From assembly GCA_003225365.1 (NCBI GenBank), contig QHZN01000094.1, forward strand, positions 1 to 47,927: a stretch of 47,927 nt of DNA. Direction: 5' to 3'. Made by a program: the position numbers and the translations under genes. Positions 21,331-28,402 of the stretch are shown here, one piece after another. Position 1 is the first letter of the stretch, and the number at the start of each line of letters is the position of its first letter. The notes under the pieces are model-generated. The model saw only the letters and a list, made by a program, of their open reading frames with translations, was not told the DNA's origin and did no database searches. This DNA comes from Acidobacteriota bacterium. GTDB taxonomy: Bacteria > Acidobacteriota > Terriglobia > UBA7540.

Positions 21331-21556
21331 ACAACAGGTCTGCGGGCGGGCAGCAAGCGGAAAGGTCCAAATGGCGTCGCTTCGCCGCGCGCGTCGAATC
21401 TTGAGCTTGAGACAACGTACAATTTCGCCAAGACGGCCGGTTTGACTGCGGAGGGACTGCCCGTAGCGCGTGCGCTGGATGCGCCCGTCGCGGGGCGGAC
21501 ACGCGGGTTCGCCCCCACGACGGCGCGACCGAAGCCGGCACACGCCCTCAAGCTTA

Positions 21557-21586
21557 TTGCCACAATCTGACTCCCCCTGCTAAATT
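21557..21586 (+). promoter_or_regulatory. Possible mazG promoter
   Basis: TTGCCA, 18 bases, TAAATT, in a locally AT-rich stretch that ends about 27 bases before the mazG start. Moderate match only. Confidence 0.4.
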
Positions 21587-21612
21587 ACTGGACTCTTCAA
21601 TTTGCTGTTGCC

Positions 21613-22440
21613 GTGAGGGCGAACCTGGCAGGAGAAAACCTCAAAAAGCTCGTCGAGTTGATGGCCCACCTGCGCGGGCCCGCGGGGTGCCCCTGGGATC
21701 GCGCGCAGGACTATACAAGCGTCAAAGGCTTGCTCCTCGAAGAAGCCTACGAAGTGATTGACGCCGTCAACGCGCGCGACTTCGCGGCGCTCGAAGAGGA
21801 GCTCGGCGACTTGCTCTTCCAAGTGGTGTTCTACGCGCGGCTGGCGGAGGAAGAAAAGCGCTTCTCGATAGACGGGGTCATCGAGGGGATCCACGCCAAA
21901 TTGGTGCGCCGTCACCCGCACGTTTTCGGCGAGAAGCGCGCTCGCACGCCGGAAGAGGCGCTGGAAAGTTGGCGCTCGGTCAAAGAGCAGGAAAAGAAGG
22001 CTGAAGGTAAAGCCGCGGGCCGCACGTCCAGCGCACGCGGGATCGTTGTCAGGATATCCCCATCGCTCCCGGCGACGCTCGAAGCCTATGAGTTGGGCCT
22101 TCGAGCGGCGGAGGTGGGGTTTGACTGGGCTGAGATCCCAGACCTGCTCGATAAGATCGAGGAAGAAGTAGGGGAGATCCGTGAAGAGCTTGCCTTGGCG
22201 CCGGACGCGAGGCGCCCGAGGCTGGAAGAAGAGGTTGGCGACTTGCTCTTCACGGCCGCGAATTTGGCTCGTCGCGCGGGCTCGGATCCCGAGAGCGCGC
22301 TCCGGCGCGCCAACTCGAAATTCAGAGTCCGATTCGAGAAATTGGAAGCCGCAGCCGCCCAGAGCGGCAAGCGCGTCGATGAGTGCTCGGCAGAAGAGCT
22401 CGACGCGCTGTGGACCGAGGCCAAGGCCGGGAAGGAATGA
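21613..22440 (+). CDS. mazG: Nucleoside triphosphate pyrophosphohydrolase MazG
   Basis: Hydrolyses non-canonical or excess NTPs to NMP and PPi. The 275-residue protein has the double MazG domain: CPWDRAQDYTSVKGLLLEEAYEVIDAV and EEELGDLLFQVVFYARLAEE in the first, FDWAEIPDLLDKIEEEVGEIREE and LEEEVGDLLFTAANLAR in the second, both with the metal-binding ExxE/EExxD pattern. A middle linker of about 30 residues is longer than in E. coli. The start is GTG at 21613. The next gene follows after 21 bases. Confidence 0.94.
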   Translation: MRANLAGENLKKLVELMAHLRGPAGCPWDRAQDYTSVKGLLLEEAYEVIDAVNARDFAALEEELGDLLFQVVFYARLAEEEKRFSIDGVIEGIHAKLVRRHPHVFGEKRARTPEEALESWRSVKEQEKKAEGKAAGRTSSARGIVVRISPSLPATLEAYELGLRAAEVGFDWAEIPDLLDKIEEEVGEIREELALAPDARRPRLEEEVGDLLFTAANLARRAGSDPESALRRANSKFRVRFEKLEAAAAQSGKRVDECSAEELDALWTEAKAGKE

Positions 22441-22461
22441 CCGGTCGGCCCACCTATCGCT

Positions 22462-23220
22462 ATGAGCCTGAGAAAGGAAACCGATTACTCGATTCGTGCT
22501 TGCCGAACCTTAGAGGAGTTCGCCGGATGCGTGAAGCTCCAACAGGAGATCTGGGGCTACTCGGACCTGGAAGTTTATCCGCTTCGCTTGTTCGTCAATC
22601 TGAATAAGATCGGCGGGCAGGTGCTCGGAGCGTTCACGCGGGCAGGAGAATGCGTGGGCTTTGTCGCGGCGATGCCTGCCTGGCGAGGGCGCCGGCATTA
22701 CTGGCATTCGCTTTCGCTCGGTATCCGCGCAGGTCACGAAAACCGCGGCCTTGGCCGCGCCTTGAAGCTCGCGCAGAGGCGCGGAGCGCTTGCGGCCGGG
22801 CTGGATTCGATCGAGTGGAGTTTCGACCCGATGCGGGCGAAAAATGCCTTTTTCAACATCGAGCGTTTGGGCGCCGTCTGCCGGCGATATTTTGCGAATT
22901 ACTATGGGGCGGTCGAGAGCCGCCTCCAGCAGGGGTTGCCGTCCGACCGATTGATTGCGGAGTGGTGGGTTAAATCGCGACGGGCGAAAAAAGCTTTGGC
23001 CGGCAAGCCACTCGACCGGCCGGCGAAAAAAACCGCCCACGATGTCGCCATTCCGTTGGACTTCGACCGCATCGCGCGGGAAGACCCTGAATGCGCCCGC
23101 GAGTTGCAAAGTCAGGTCCGGCGAAAGCTGATGGAATTTTTCCGAAAAAGATTGGTCATCACCGGTTTCGCCAGGGAAGCGAATTCGGGGCGATACTTGT
23201 TGGAGCGAAATGCGGATTAA
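22462..23220 (+). CDS. GNAT-family acyltransferase (COG3375 type)
   Basis: A 252-residue protein of the GNAT fold; SLGIRAGHENRGLGRALKLAQR contains the acyl-CoA-binding motif A (a relaxed RGxGxA). IEWSFDPMRAKNAFFNIERLGAV is characteristic of the COG3375 group. The gene overlaps the following enolase-superfamily gene by 11 bases. In Geobacillus such a pair has been shown to act as a D-amino acid N-succinyltransferase with an N-succinylamino acid racemase, converting D- to L-amino acids together with a hydrolase. No hydrolase gene is seen nearby, so this assignment is inference from context. Confidence 0.85.
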   Translation: MSLRKETDYSIRACRTLEEFAGCVKLQQEIWGYSDLEVYPLRLFVNLNKIGGQVLGAFTRAGECVGFVAAMPAWRGRRHYWHSLSLGIRAGHENRGLGRALKLAQRRGALAAGLDSIEWSFDPMRAKNAFFNIERLGAVCRRYFANYYGAVESRLQQGLPSDRLIAEWWVKSRRAKKALAGKPLDRPAKKTAHDVAIPLDFDRIAREDPECARELQSQVRRKLMEFFRKRLVITGFAREANSGRYLLERNAD

Positions 23221-24427
23221 ACGCGTCGAAATCCGTGAAATTCGCCTGCCGCTGGTGCATTTCTTCGAGACCAGTTTCGGGCGGACGACGGTGCGGCGAA
23301 TCGTGCTGGTGCGCGCTGAATCCGACGGCATCGAGGGCTGGGGAGAAGTCACATGCGGCGAGGCGCCGTTTTACAACTACGAGACGCCCGAAACCGCCAG
23401 GCACATCCTGCGTGATTTTCTGGTTCCCTGGGCGCTCGAGCGTGAGTGGGAATCCCCTTCGGCATTGGCCGAGCGCTTCCGGCCGGTCCGCGGCCACAAC
23501 ATGGCCAAGGCGGCGCTCGAAAACGCTTGCTGGGATCTCGAGGCCCGGCGCCAGGGCTTGCCTTTGTCTCGGCTGATCGGCGGCACGCTCGACGAAATCC
23601 CCTGCGGCGTCTCGATTGGCATCCAGAACTCCGTCGAAGATCTGCTCGAAAAAATCGAGGGTGAGGTCGCCGCAGGGTACCGGCGCATCAAGGTGAAAAT
23701 CAAGCCAGGCTGGGACACGCAAATCCTCGAACGCATTCGCGAAAAATTCCCGCGCGTTCCTCTGATGGCGGACGCGAACTCGGCTTATTCGCTCCAAGAC
23801 TTCGCTCACTTGAAGGAATTCGACCGCTTCGGCCTGATGATGGTCGAGCAGCCGCTCGGCTGGGATGACGTGTTGGACCACGCGAAACTCCAGCGTGAAC
23901 TCGCCACGCCGGTTTGCCTGGATGAATCCATCCATAGCGCGGATGACGCGCGCAAGGCCATCGAAATCGGCGCCTGCCAGATCATCAACGTGAAACTCGG
24001 AAGGGTGGGCGGCTTCACGGCCGCGCGCAAGCTGCACGATCTCTGCCTGGCGCGGCGGATGCCGGTGTGGTGCGGAGGGATGCTCGAATCGGGGATCGGG
24101 CGGGCCGCTAACATTGCCATGTCGGCGCTTCCGGGATTCGTCCTGCCCGGCGACGTCTCCGCTAGCCGCCGCTATTGGAGCGAAGATATCGTTGACCCGG
24201 AGGTGACGGTCACGCGGCAGGGCATGATCCGTGTTCCCACAAGTCCTGGCCTCGGCTTCGTTCCCAACCTCCGTTGCGGGAGATTCCGCCGCTCGCACTC
24301 GCTCAATTCCGTGTGGGCGGCGCCGCGTTGGTCCTGCTCACCGCCTTCTTCGCCCGGCCCGGCAGGCGCGAGCTGCGCCTCGAGTGGCGCGGTCTCATCG
24401 TTTTGTCCTTTTTTGGAATTACGCTGA
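23210..24427 (+). CDS. N-succinylamino acid racemase / o-succinylbenzoate synthase-like enolase, C-terminus altered
   Basis: A muconate-lactonizing-type enolase-superfamily enzyme (menC-like). Catalytic and metal residues are all present: K161-x-K163 in IKVKIKPGWD, D188 (MADAN), E213 (MVEQPLGWDD), D238 (LDESIHS) and K262 (NVKLGRVGG); GMLESGIGRAANIAM is the racemase/OSBS signature. Homology stops at about residue 350 (VPTSPGLGF). The remaining 55 residues are the out-of-frame reading of the next gene, and the usual last 20 or so residues are missing. The start overlaps the GNAT gene. The barrel is complete, so activity is possible. Menaquinone genes are absent nearby, so the racemase role is likelier than OSBS. 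Confidence 0.85.
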   Translation: MRIKRVEIREIRLPLVHFFETSFGRTTVRRIVLVRAESDGIEGWGEVTCGEAPFYNYETPETARHILRDFLVPWALEREWESPSALAERFRPVRGHNMAKAALENACWDLEARRQGLPLSRLIGGTLDEIPCGVSIGIQNSVEDLLEKIEGEVAAGYRRIKVKIKPGWDTQILERIREKFPRVPLMADANSAYSLQDFAHLKEFDRFGLMMVEQPLGWDDVLDHAKLQRELATPVCLDESIHSADDARKAIEIGACQIINVKLGRVGGFTAARKLHDLCLARRMPVWCGGMLESGIGRAANIAMSALPGFVLPGDVSASRRYWSEDIVDPEVTVTRQGMIRVPTSPGLGFVPNLRCGRFRRSHSLNSVWAAPRWSCSPPSSPGPAGASCASSGAVSSFCPFLELR

Positions 24428-25080
24428 ATCAGATCCTTTTCATTGGAGGCCTGTCGCGGACGTCGGTTGCGCACACTGGATTGCTCGTTGCGCTGGGCCC
24501 GGTCATAGTGCTCATACTTTCGGTCGGCTCGCGGCTCGAAGCCCTGACGGGGGCGAAAGTGTCGGGAATGCTGTTGTCCTTCGCGGGCGTCGGGATTCTT
24601 ACCTCGGGACGATTCGGCGGCACCAACAGTGGCGGATGGACGGGCGACCTGTTCGTGCTCTCGAGCAGCGCGGTCTTCGCCGTGTACACCGTGCTGTTGA
24701 AGAAAGACGCCCACCGCTACGACGCGCTGACGCTGAACGCGCTGACCTACGCCCTGGGAGCCATCCTGCTCATTCCCGTCTGCGGAAGGCCCTTTGTGGA
24801 GATGCGCTGGCGGGCCGTGACCGGGATGGGCTGGTTCGGAGCATTTTACATGGTCGTCCTCGGCTCGGTGATTTCATATTTGATTTACGCCTTCGCCCTG
24901 ACGGAGCTTGCAGCCTCTCGCGTGGCGGCGTTCAGCTACCTTCAGCCGGTCATCGCCACGGGGCTTGCGATCTGGCTGCTGGCGGAAAAGCTGACGAGCG
25001 GTGTGGTAGCCGGCGGGGCTTTGATTCTCGGAGGCGTGTACCTCGCCGAGCGTGAGAGGGGCGAAGAGCGAGCACGATAG
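24274..25080 (+). CDS. DMT/EamA-family permease, N-terminally truncated
   Basis: A membrane protein of the 10-TMS drug/metabolite transporter superfamily with the two EamA repeats (LFIGGLSRTSVAHTGLLVAL; AFALTELAASRVAAFSYLQP). The first recognisable residues, REIPPLALAQFRVGGAALVLL, normally follow TM1; about 35-40 residues including TM1 are missing. The frame upstream reads only into the enolase gene and has a stop at 24193. TTG at 24274 is the first possible start. The junction therefore looks like a deletion fusing two genes. The product is probably non-functional, or the assembly is faulty. Substrate unknown. Confidence 0.75.
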   Translation: MREIPPLALAQFRVGGAALVLLTAFFARPGRRELRLEWRGLIVLSFFGITLNQILFIGGLSRTSVAHTGLLVALGPVIVLILSVGSRLEALTGAKVSGMLLSFAGVGILTSGRFGGTNSGGWTGDLFVLSSSAVFAVYTVLLKKDAHRYDALTLNALTYALGAILLIPVCGRPFVEMRWRAVTGMGWFGAFYMVVLGSVISYLIYAFALTELAASRVAAFSYLQPVIATGLAIWLLAEKLTSGVVAGGALILGGVYLAERERGEERAR

Positions 25081-25121
25081 GTTTAGACTCCTCGCGCTAG
25101 AGGCGGAGGACGGGCGACTCC

Positions 25122-26195
25122 ATGCCGGATTTCGGACCACCAACGAAGGCCGAGCGGATTGCCGTCATCCCGGGTGATGGCATCGGGATTGAGGTGACGC
25201 GCGAGGCCGTCAAGGTCCTGGAAACGCTCAAGCGAGTGTGCGGCCTGCCGCTCGAGCTCGTGGCGTTGGATTGGGGCGCCGAGCGCTACCTCAAGGACGG
25301 CGTGACGTTGCCGCCGGACGCGCTCGAAATGTTTCGGAGCGAGTTCCGCGCGATACTGATCGGCGCCCTGGGTGACCCGCGCGTTCCTTCGAACGTCCAT
25401 GCCGCGGACATATTGTTGGGCATCCGCGCGGGCCTCGATCTCTACGTGAATTATCGCCCCGCGCGACTGCTCGACGCGCGCTTGTGTCCGCTCAAGGATC
25501 GCCGCTCGGAGGACGTCAATTTCCACATCTTTCGCGAGAATACTGAGGGCGCTTACGCCGGCCTGGGGGGCGTCTTCAAACCCGGAACGCCGGATGAGGT
25601 CGCCGTCCAGGAAGATGTCAATACCCGCAAGGGGGTGGAGCGAATTCTTATCCACGCCTTTGAATTCGCGCGCCGGCGGGGCCTGAAACGGATCGTGATG
25701 AGCGACAAATCCAACGCCATGCCTTACGCACACGGGCTCTGGCAACGGGCGTTTGCGGAAGTCCGCGCGCACTACGCCGACATCGAGTCCCGGCACCTTT
25801 TTGTGGACGCGCTCGCTATGGAGCTGGTTCGCGACCCGTCCCAATTTCAGGTAATCGTCACGAACAACCTGTTTGGAGATATCCTGAGCGACCTGGCCAG
25901 CCAGCTTGCGGGAGGGATAGGCCTCGCGCCCTCGGCGAACCTTCATCCCGGCCGGGTCTCGATGTTCGAGCCGGTACACGGTTCGGCGCCGGCTTTGGCG
26001 GGAAAAAACCTCGCGAATCCCCTGGGCGCGATTTTGGCGGCGAGTCTCATGCTCGATTTCCTTGGTCACTCGGATGCAGCGCGGCGGGTTGAGCTCGCGG
26101 TGGAGCGCGCCGTCCGGGAAAACGCGGCAACCTCCGACCTTGGAGGGGCGTTCTCAACCAGCGAAGTGGGGGACTGGATTTGCGAGCGGTTGTAG
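25122..26195 (+). CDS. Isocitrate/isopropylmalate dehydrogenase-family protein
   Basis: A 357-residue beta-hydroxyacid oxidative decarboxylase using NAD(P)+ and Mg2+ or Mn2+. Visible are the nucleotide loop IPGDGIGIEV, the substrate arginines in GLDLYVNYRPAR, FRENTEGAYAG, the catalytic Lys in MSDKSNAMPYAHGLW, the metal site VTNNLFGDILSDLASQLAGG, and EPVHGSAPALAGK for the coenzyme. It most resembles 3-isopropylmalate dehydrogenase-like enzymes, but tartrate/malate dehydrogenase relatives share the motifs. No leuA, leuC or leuD is adjacent. GGCGGAGG precedes the ATG. Confidence 0.85.
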   Translation: MPDFGPPTKAERIAVIPGDGIGIEVTREAVKVLETLKRVCGLPLELVALDWGAERYLKDGVTLPPDALEMFRSEFRAILIGALGDPRVPSNVHAADILLGIRAGLDLYVNYRPARLLDARLCPLKDRRSEDVNFHIFRENTEGAYAGLGGVFKPGTPDEVAVQEDVNTRKGVERILIHAFEFARRRGLKRIVMSDKSNAMPYAHGLWQRAFAEVRAHYADIESRHLFVDALAMELVRDPSQFQVIVTNNLFGDILSDLASQLAGGIGLAPSANLHPGRVSMFEPVHGSAPALAGKNLANPLGAILAASLMLDFLGHSDAARRVELAVERAVRENAATSDLGGAFSTSEVGDWICERL

Positions 26196-26220
26196 CTTTC
26201 GGGAAAGCCTGAACGCGAGT

Positions 26221-26928
26221 TCAGGAGATCATTTCGACGGTCACGCGGCGCGCCGCGGGCCGCAAGATGGCAGCCAACAGGATACCGATGAGGAATCCTC
26301 CCACGTGCGCCCACCAGGCCACACCGCCTTGGGTGGCCGATTGAATGTTGAGCATCTGGGTTCCGGTGACAAACTGAATCAGAAACCAATAGCCGAGCAG
26401 GAGGACCGCGGGCACCTCGACTTTCCAAAAGAAAATGAAAAGCGGAATCAGCGTGGTGATGCGGGCGCTGGGGAAAGAAACGAAGTAAGCTCCGAGGACG
26501 CCGGCGATGGCGCCGCTCGCGCCGATGGTGGGGACCCGCGAGCCGGCGTTGAGCGCGATGTGCGTGACCGCGGCGACGAACCCGCTGGCGAAATAAATCA
26601 CCAGGAACTTCAGGTGGCCGAAACGGTCCTCGATGCTCCGCCCGAAAACAAACAAGAAAAGCATGTTCCCAATGAGGTGCAGCCAGCCTCCGTGCAGAAA
26701 CATGGAAGCGAAGATCGGAACAAAGAAACCTTCGAGACCCCCTCCGCGCATGGCGTAGTGCGACGTGTAACGCGCCGGGATGATCCCGAACTCGAAGATG
26801 ACGGCGTTCAGATGGCCGCCGAGGGAAAGTTCGAAGAGAAATATCACGGTGTTGATGATGATCATGGCCAAGGTAGAGGCCCAGAACGACCGGCGGCGGA
26901 TGTGGTCGTGGAGCGGAATCGGGATCAT
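26221..26928 (-). CDS. Rhomboid-family intramembrane serine protease
   Basis: Cleaves membrane substrates within the bilayer. The 235-residue protein has six to seven membrane segments, the TM2 motif HLIGNM (H84, N88), the nucleophile in GASG (S138) and the general base H208 in WWAHVGGFLIG. All catalytic residues are present. Convergent with the preceding dehydrogenase gene. Its natural substrate cannot be deduced. Confidence 0.92.
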   Translation of the reverse strand: MIPIPLHDHIRRRSFWASTLAMIIINTVIFLFELSLGGHLNAVIFEFGIIPARYTSHYAMRGGGLEGFFVPIFASMFLHGGWLHLIGNMLFLFVFGRSIEDRFGHLKFLVIYFASGFVAAVTHIALNAGSRVPTIGASGAIAGVLGAYFVSFPSARITTLIPLFIFFWKVEVPAVLLLGYWFLIQFVTGTQMLNIQSATQGGVAWWAHVGGFLIGILLAAILRPAARRVTVEMIS

Positions 26929-26937
26929 GCAGCCGGC

Positions 26938-26967
26938 ATTCTATCGTGGAAGCCGGGATACGCCCAA
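26938..26967 (-). promoter_or_regulatory. Possible promoter of the rhomboid gene
   Basis: On the minus strand TTGGGC, 18 bases, TAGAAT (26943-26938). The -10 ends only 9 bases before the ATG at 26928, so the message would be leaderless or nearly so, or a downstream start is used. Confidence 0.35.
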
Positions 26968-27039
26968 TCGAAACATCGGAAACCTTCGAGGGGAAGTGGC
27001 GACGAAGCGGGCAGCAAAAGGGGCGGCCTGAAAAGCTAA

Positions 27040-27063
27040 GGGCAGCGATTGGTGTCGCTGCCC
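27040..27063 (-). terminator. Hairpin terminator of the secreted-protein gene
   Basis: GGGCAGCGA and TCGCTGCCC form a perfect 9-bp stem with a 6-base loop, 26 bases after the stop of the gene at 27090-27629. On the minus strand it is followed by TTAGCTTTTC, a weak U tract. Confidence 0.6.
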
Positions 27064-27089
27064 TCACGAGATGTCACCTCCGTCCGGTC

Positions 27090-27629
27090 TTACAACCGGA
27101 CCGGGGTTTTGCCCGCGGTAGTTCCTTGCGATCCATTCGCCGACGGCTGGATTGGATTGGGTACCCAGTTGTAGTCCAGGATATAACCGAAGCCCGGGAC
27201 ATATCCCGGGATGCTCCGCGCGGCCCCGTCGCCGGTTACCATCTTGGCCCGCGGCGACGCCGATGTCGGAGTGAAGACGAGCGCGCGGTTGGAGCCCTCA
27301 AAGCGAAGCTCAACAAGTTTGCGTGAGCCGTCCGGGGCTTCTTCGTAAACGACCATAGGGCGGTCGTAGACGACGTTCCGTTTCTCGATTCGTCCTTGTG
27401 CCTTCGTCACGACTACTTTGTGGCCCCGGGTAGACTGGAACGTGACGTTGGCCTCCGGGCTGTGGGTTTTCCAACTGACGACGTAATCTCCCGCGGCAAG
27501 GAATGCGCCACCCACGGTCGCATCGTGTCCGATGGTGATGGTTTGGGAATCACCCGCGCGCGCGGGGACGGCCGCAGCCAACGCGGCAACCGCCAGGAAG
27601 GTGAAGATTTTCGTAAACGATCTACTCAT
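27090..27629 (-). CDS. Secreted hypothetical protein
   Basis: A 179-residue protein with a clear signal peptide (MSRSFTKIFTFLAVAALAAA, cleavage after VPARA). The mature part is predicted beta-rich (GAFLAAGDYVVSW, NVTFQSTRGHKVVVTKAQG, VELRFEGSNRALVFTP), with no cysteines or catalytic motif. Similar small secreted proteins are common in Acidobacteriota as far as I recall, without known function. The ATG at 27629 follows GGGAGAAAAGG. The gene has a very long 5' leader with a strong secondary structure and its own terminator, so it appears to be a single regulated unit. Confidence 0.75.
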   Translation of the reverse strand: MSRSFTKIFTFLAVAALAAAVPARAGDSQTITIGHDATVGGAFLAAGDYVVSWKTHSPEANVTFQSTRGHKVVVTKAQGRIEKRNVVYDRPMVVYEEAPDGSRKLVELRFEGSNRALVFTPTSASPRAKMVTGDGAARSIPGYVPGFGYILDYNWVPNPIQPSANGSQGTTAGKTPVRL

Positions 27630-27759
27630 GGCCTTTTCTCCCTTCTGATTTGACCCGACCGCATGGGTCGGCGCGTCCCTGTCGAGCCGCTCCACGAAGG
27701 GTGCGAGAAAACTCGACAGTGGACTTGCATTGACTGGCGGGAGGTTTTAGAATCTGGAC

Positions 27760-27863
27760 GGGGTTAAATGAAAAGCGGAGGCCCGCTAGGGCCGTTCGCG
27801 TTTCCTCGGGATTGCCGCCGTCCCGGCCGCCAAACCGTTTACGGCGACGATCTATTTAACCCC
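27760..27863 (-). ncRNA. Candidate structured leader RNA (possible riboswitch)
   Basis: GGGGTTAAAT and ATTTAACCCC, exactly complementary over 10 bp, close a 104-base element 131 bases upstream of the secreted-protein ATG. Read on the minus strand, the interior forms three hairpins: GUCGCC/GGCGGC, CGGGA/UCCCG, and GGCCC-UAGC-GGGCC, a cloverleaf-like four-way junction with an unpaired AGGAAACGCGAAC between the second and third. I could not match it to a known riboswitch class. Strand is inferred from the neighbouring gene. Confidence 0.5.
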
Positions 27864-27926
27864 TTCAATTTTTCAGCAGCACGTATTTACTTCCGTTGCT
27901 TTAGACGTTCCCACGCTTTCCTGCGT

Positions 27927-27955
27927 TAGCCAAAGTTGTGTAAAGCTTTTGTCAA
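27927..27955 (-). promoter_or_regulatory. Possible promoter upstream of the structured leader
   Basis: On the minus strand a perfect -35 TTGACA (27955-27950), 17 bases, and a poor -10 TGGCTA, in an AT-rich region. It would start transcription near 27920, giving a leader of about 290 bases that includes the structured element. Confidence 0.35.
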
Positions 27956-27975
27956 TTTAAAGTTTCTCCCCCCTT

Positions 27976-28176
27976 TTAATTCTTGTACACTACAAGATAC
28001 GAACGACCGACACCGCAAGTTCCGAATTTGTGGATGGCCTGAGTAATTCCGCCGAAATTGGCCTGCTCTTCGCATCTCCCCTCGTCATAGTGCCAGCCCG
28101 TTGTGGCCGCGAAAACCCGATTCTTGCTTTCTGCGCGCCGCTCCTCCATCGAAGGGCAGCGGCACCGGTCTCGCAA
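27976..28176 (-). CDS. Doubtful small ORF
   Basis: A 66-codon frame with four cysteines and a reasonable-looking C-terminal half (ANFGGITQAIHKFGTCGVG, RSYLVVYKN). I do not recognise it, there is no convincing ribosome binding site, and it may be a remnant of a longer gene. The rest of the 27630-28334 interval holds only the leader element and promoters described separately. Confidence 0.2.
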   Translation of the reverse strand: MRDRCRCPSMEERRAESKNRVFAATTGWHYDEGRCEEQANFGGITQAIHKFGTCGVGRSYLVVYKN

Positions 28177-28334
28177 ACATTACGCTAGGCAAGACCGTTG
28201 CCAAAGCCGTCCGGCGGATTAATGGTGAAAAATCAATGGAAGGGAGCATTCAGAATTAATCACCCGAAGTTTCTTTGTCCAAAACCGGGCAGCGGTGTCC
28301 GACATCGAACAACCGCGTTGGGCTGAACCGCCTG

Positions 28335-28363
28335 CCTCCAATCGAGCCAATTTGCGCTATACT
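28335..28363 (+). promoter_or_regulatory. Possible promoter of glcD
   Basis: A good -10 TATACT at 28358-28363 with a weak -35 (CCTCCA) 17 bases upstream. Transcription would start near 28370, which supports the GTG at 28403 as the glcD start rather than in-frame codons further upstream. Confidence 0.4.
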
Positions 28364-28402
28364 CGCCTCTCGAACGGCCCTCGGTTGAAGGAGCCCGCGC
28401 AC

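Noticed and set aside
21331-21556. Short open frames downstream of the IS remnant
   Set aside because: None has a ribosome binding site, homology or codon usage like the neighbours.
26062-27039. Long plus-strand frame across the rhomboid gene
   Set aside because: Antisense to a complete rhomboid with catalytic residues; low-complexity composition typical of a shadow frame in GC-rich DNA.
27760-27863. Assignment of the structured leader to a cyclic-di-GMP, cobalamin or SAM riboswitch
   Set aside because: The conserved core sequences of those classes, as I know them, are not present on either strand.
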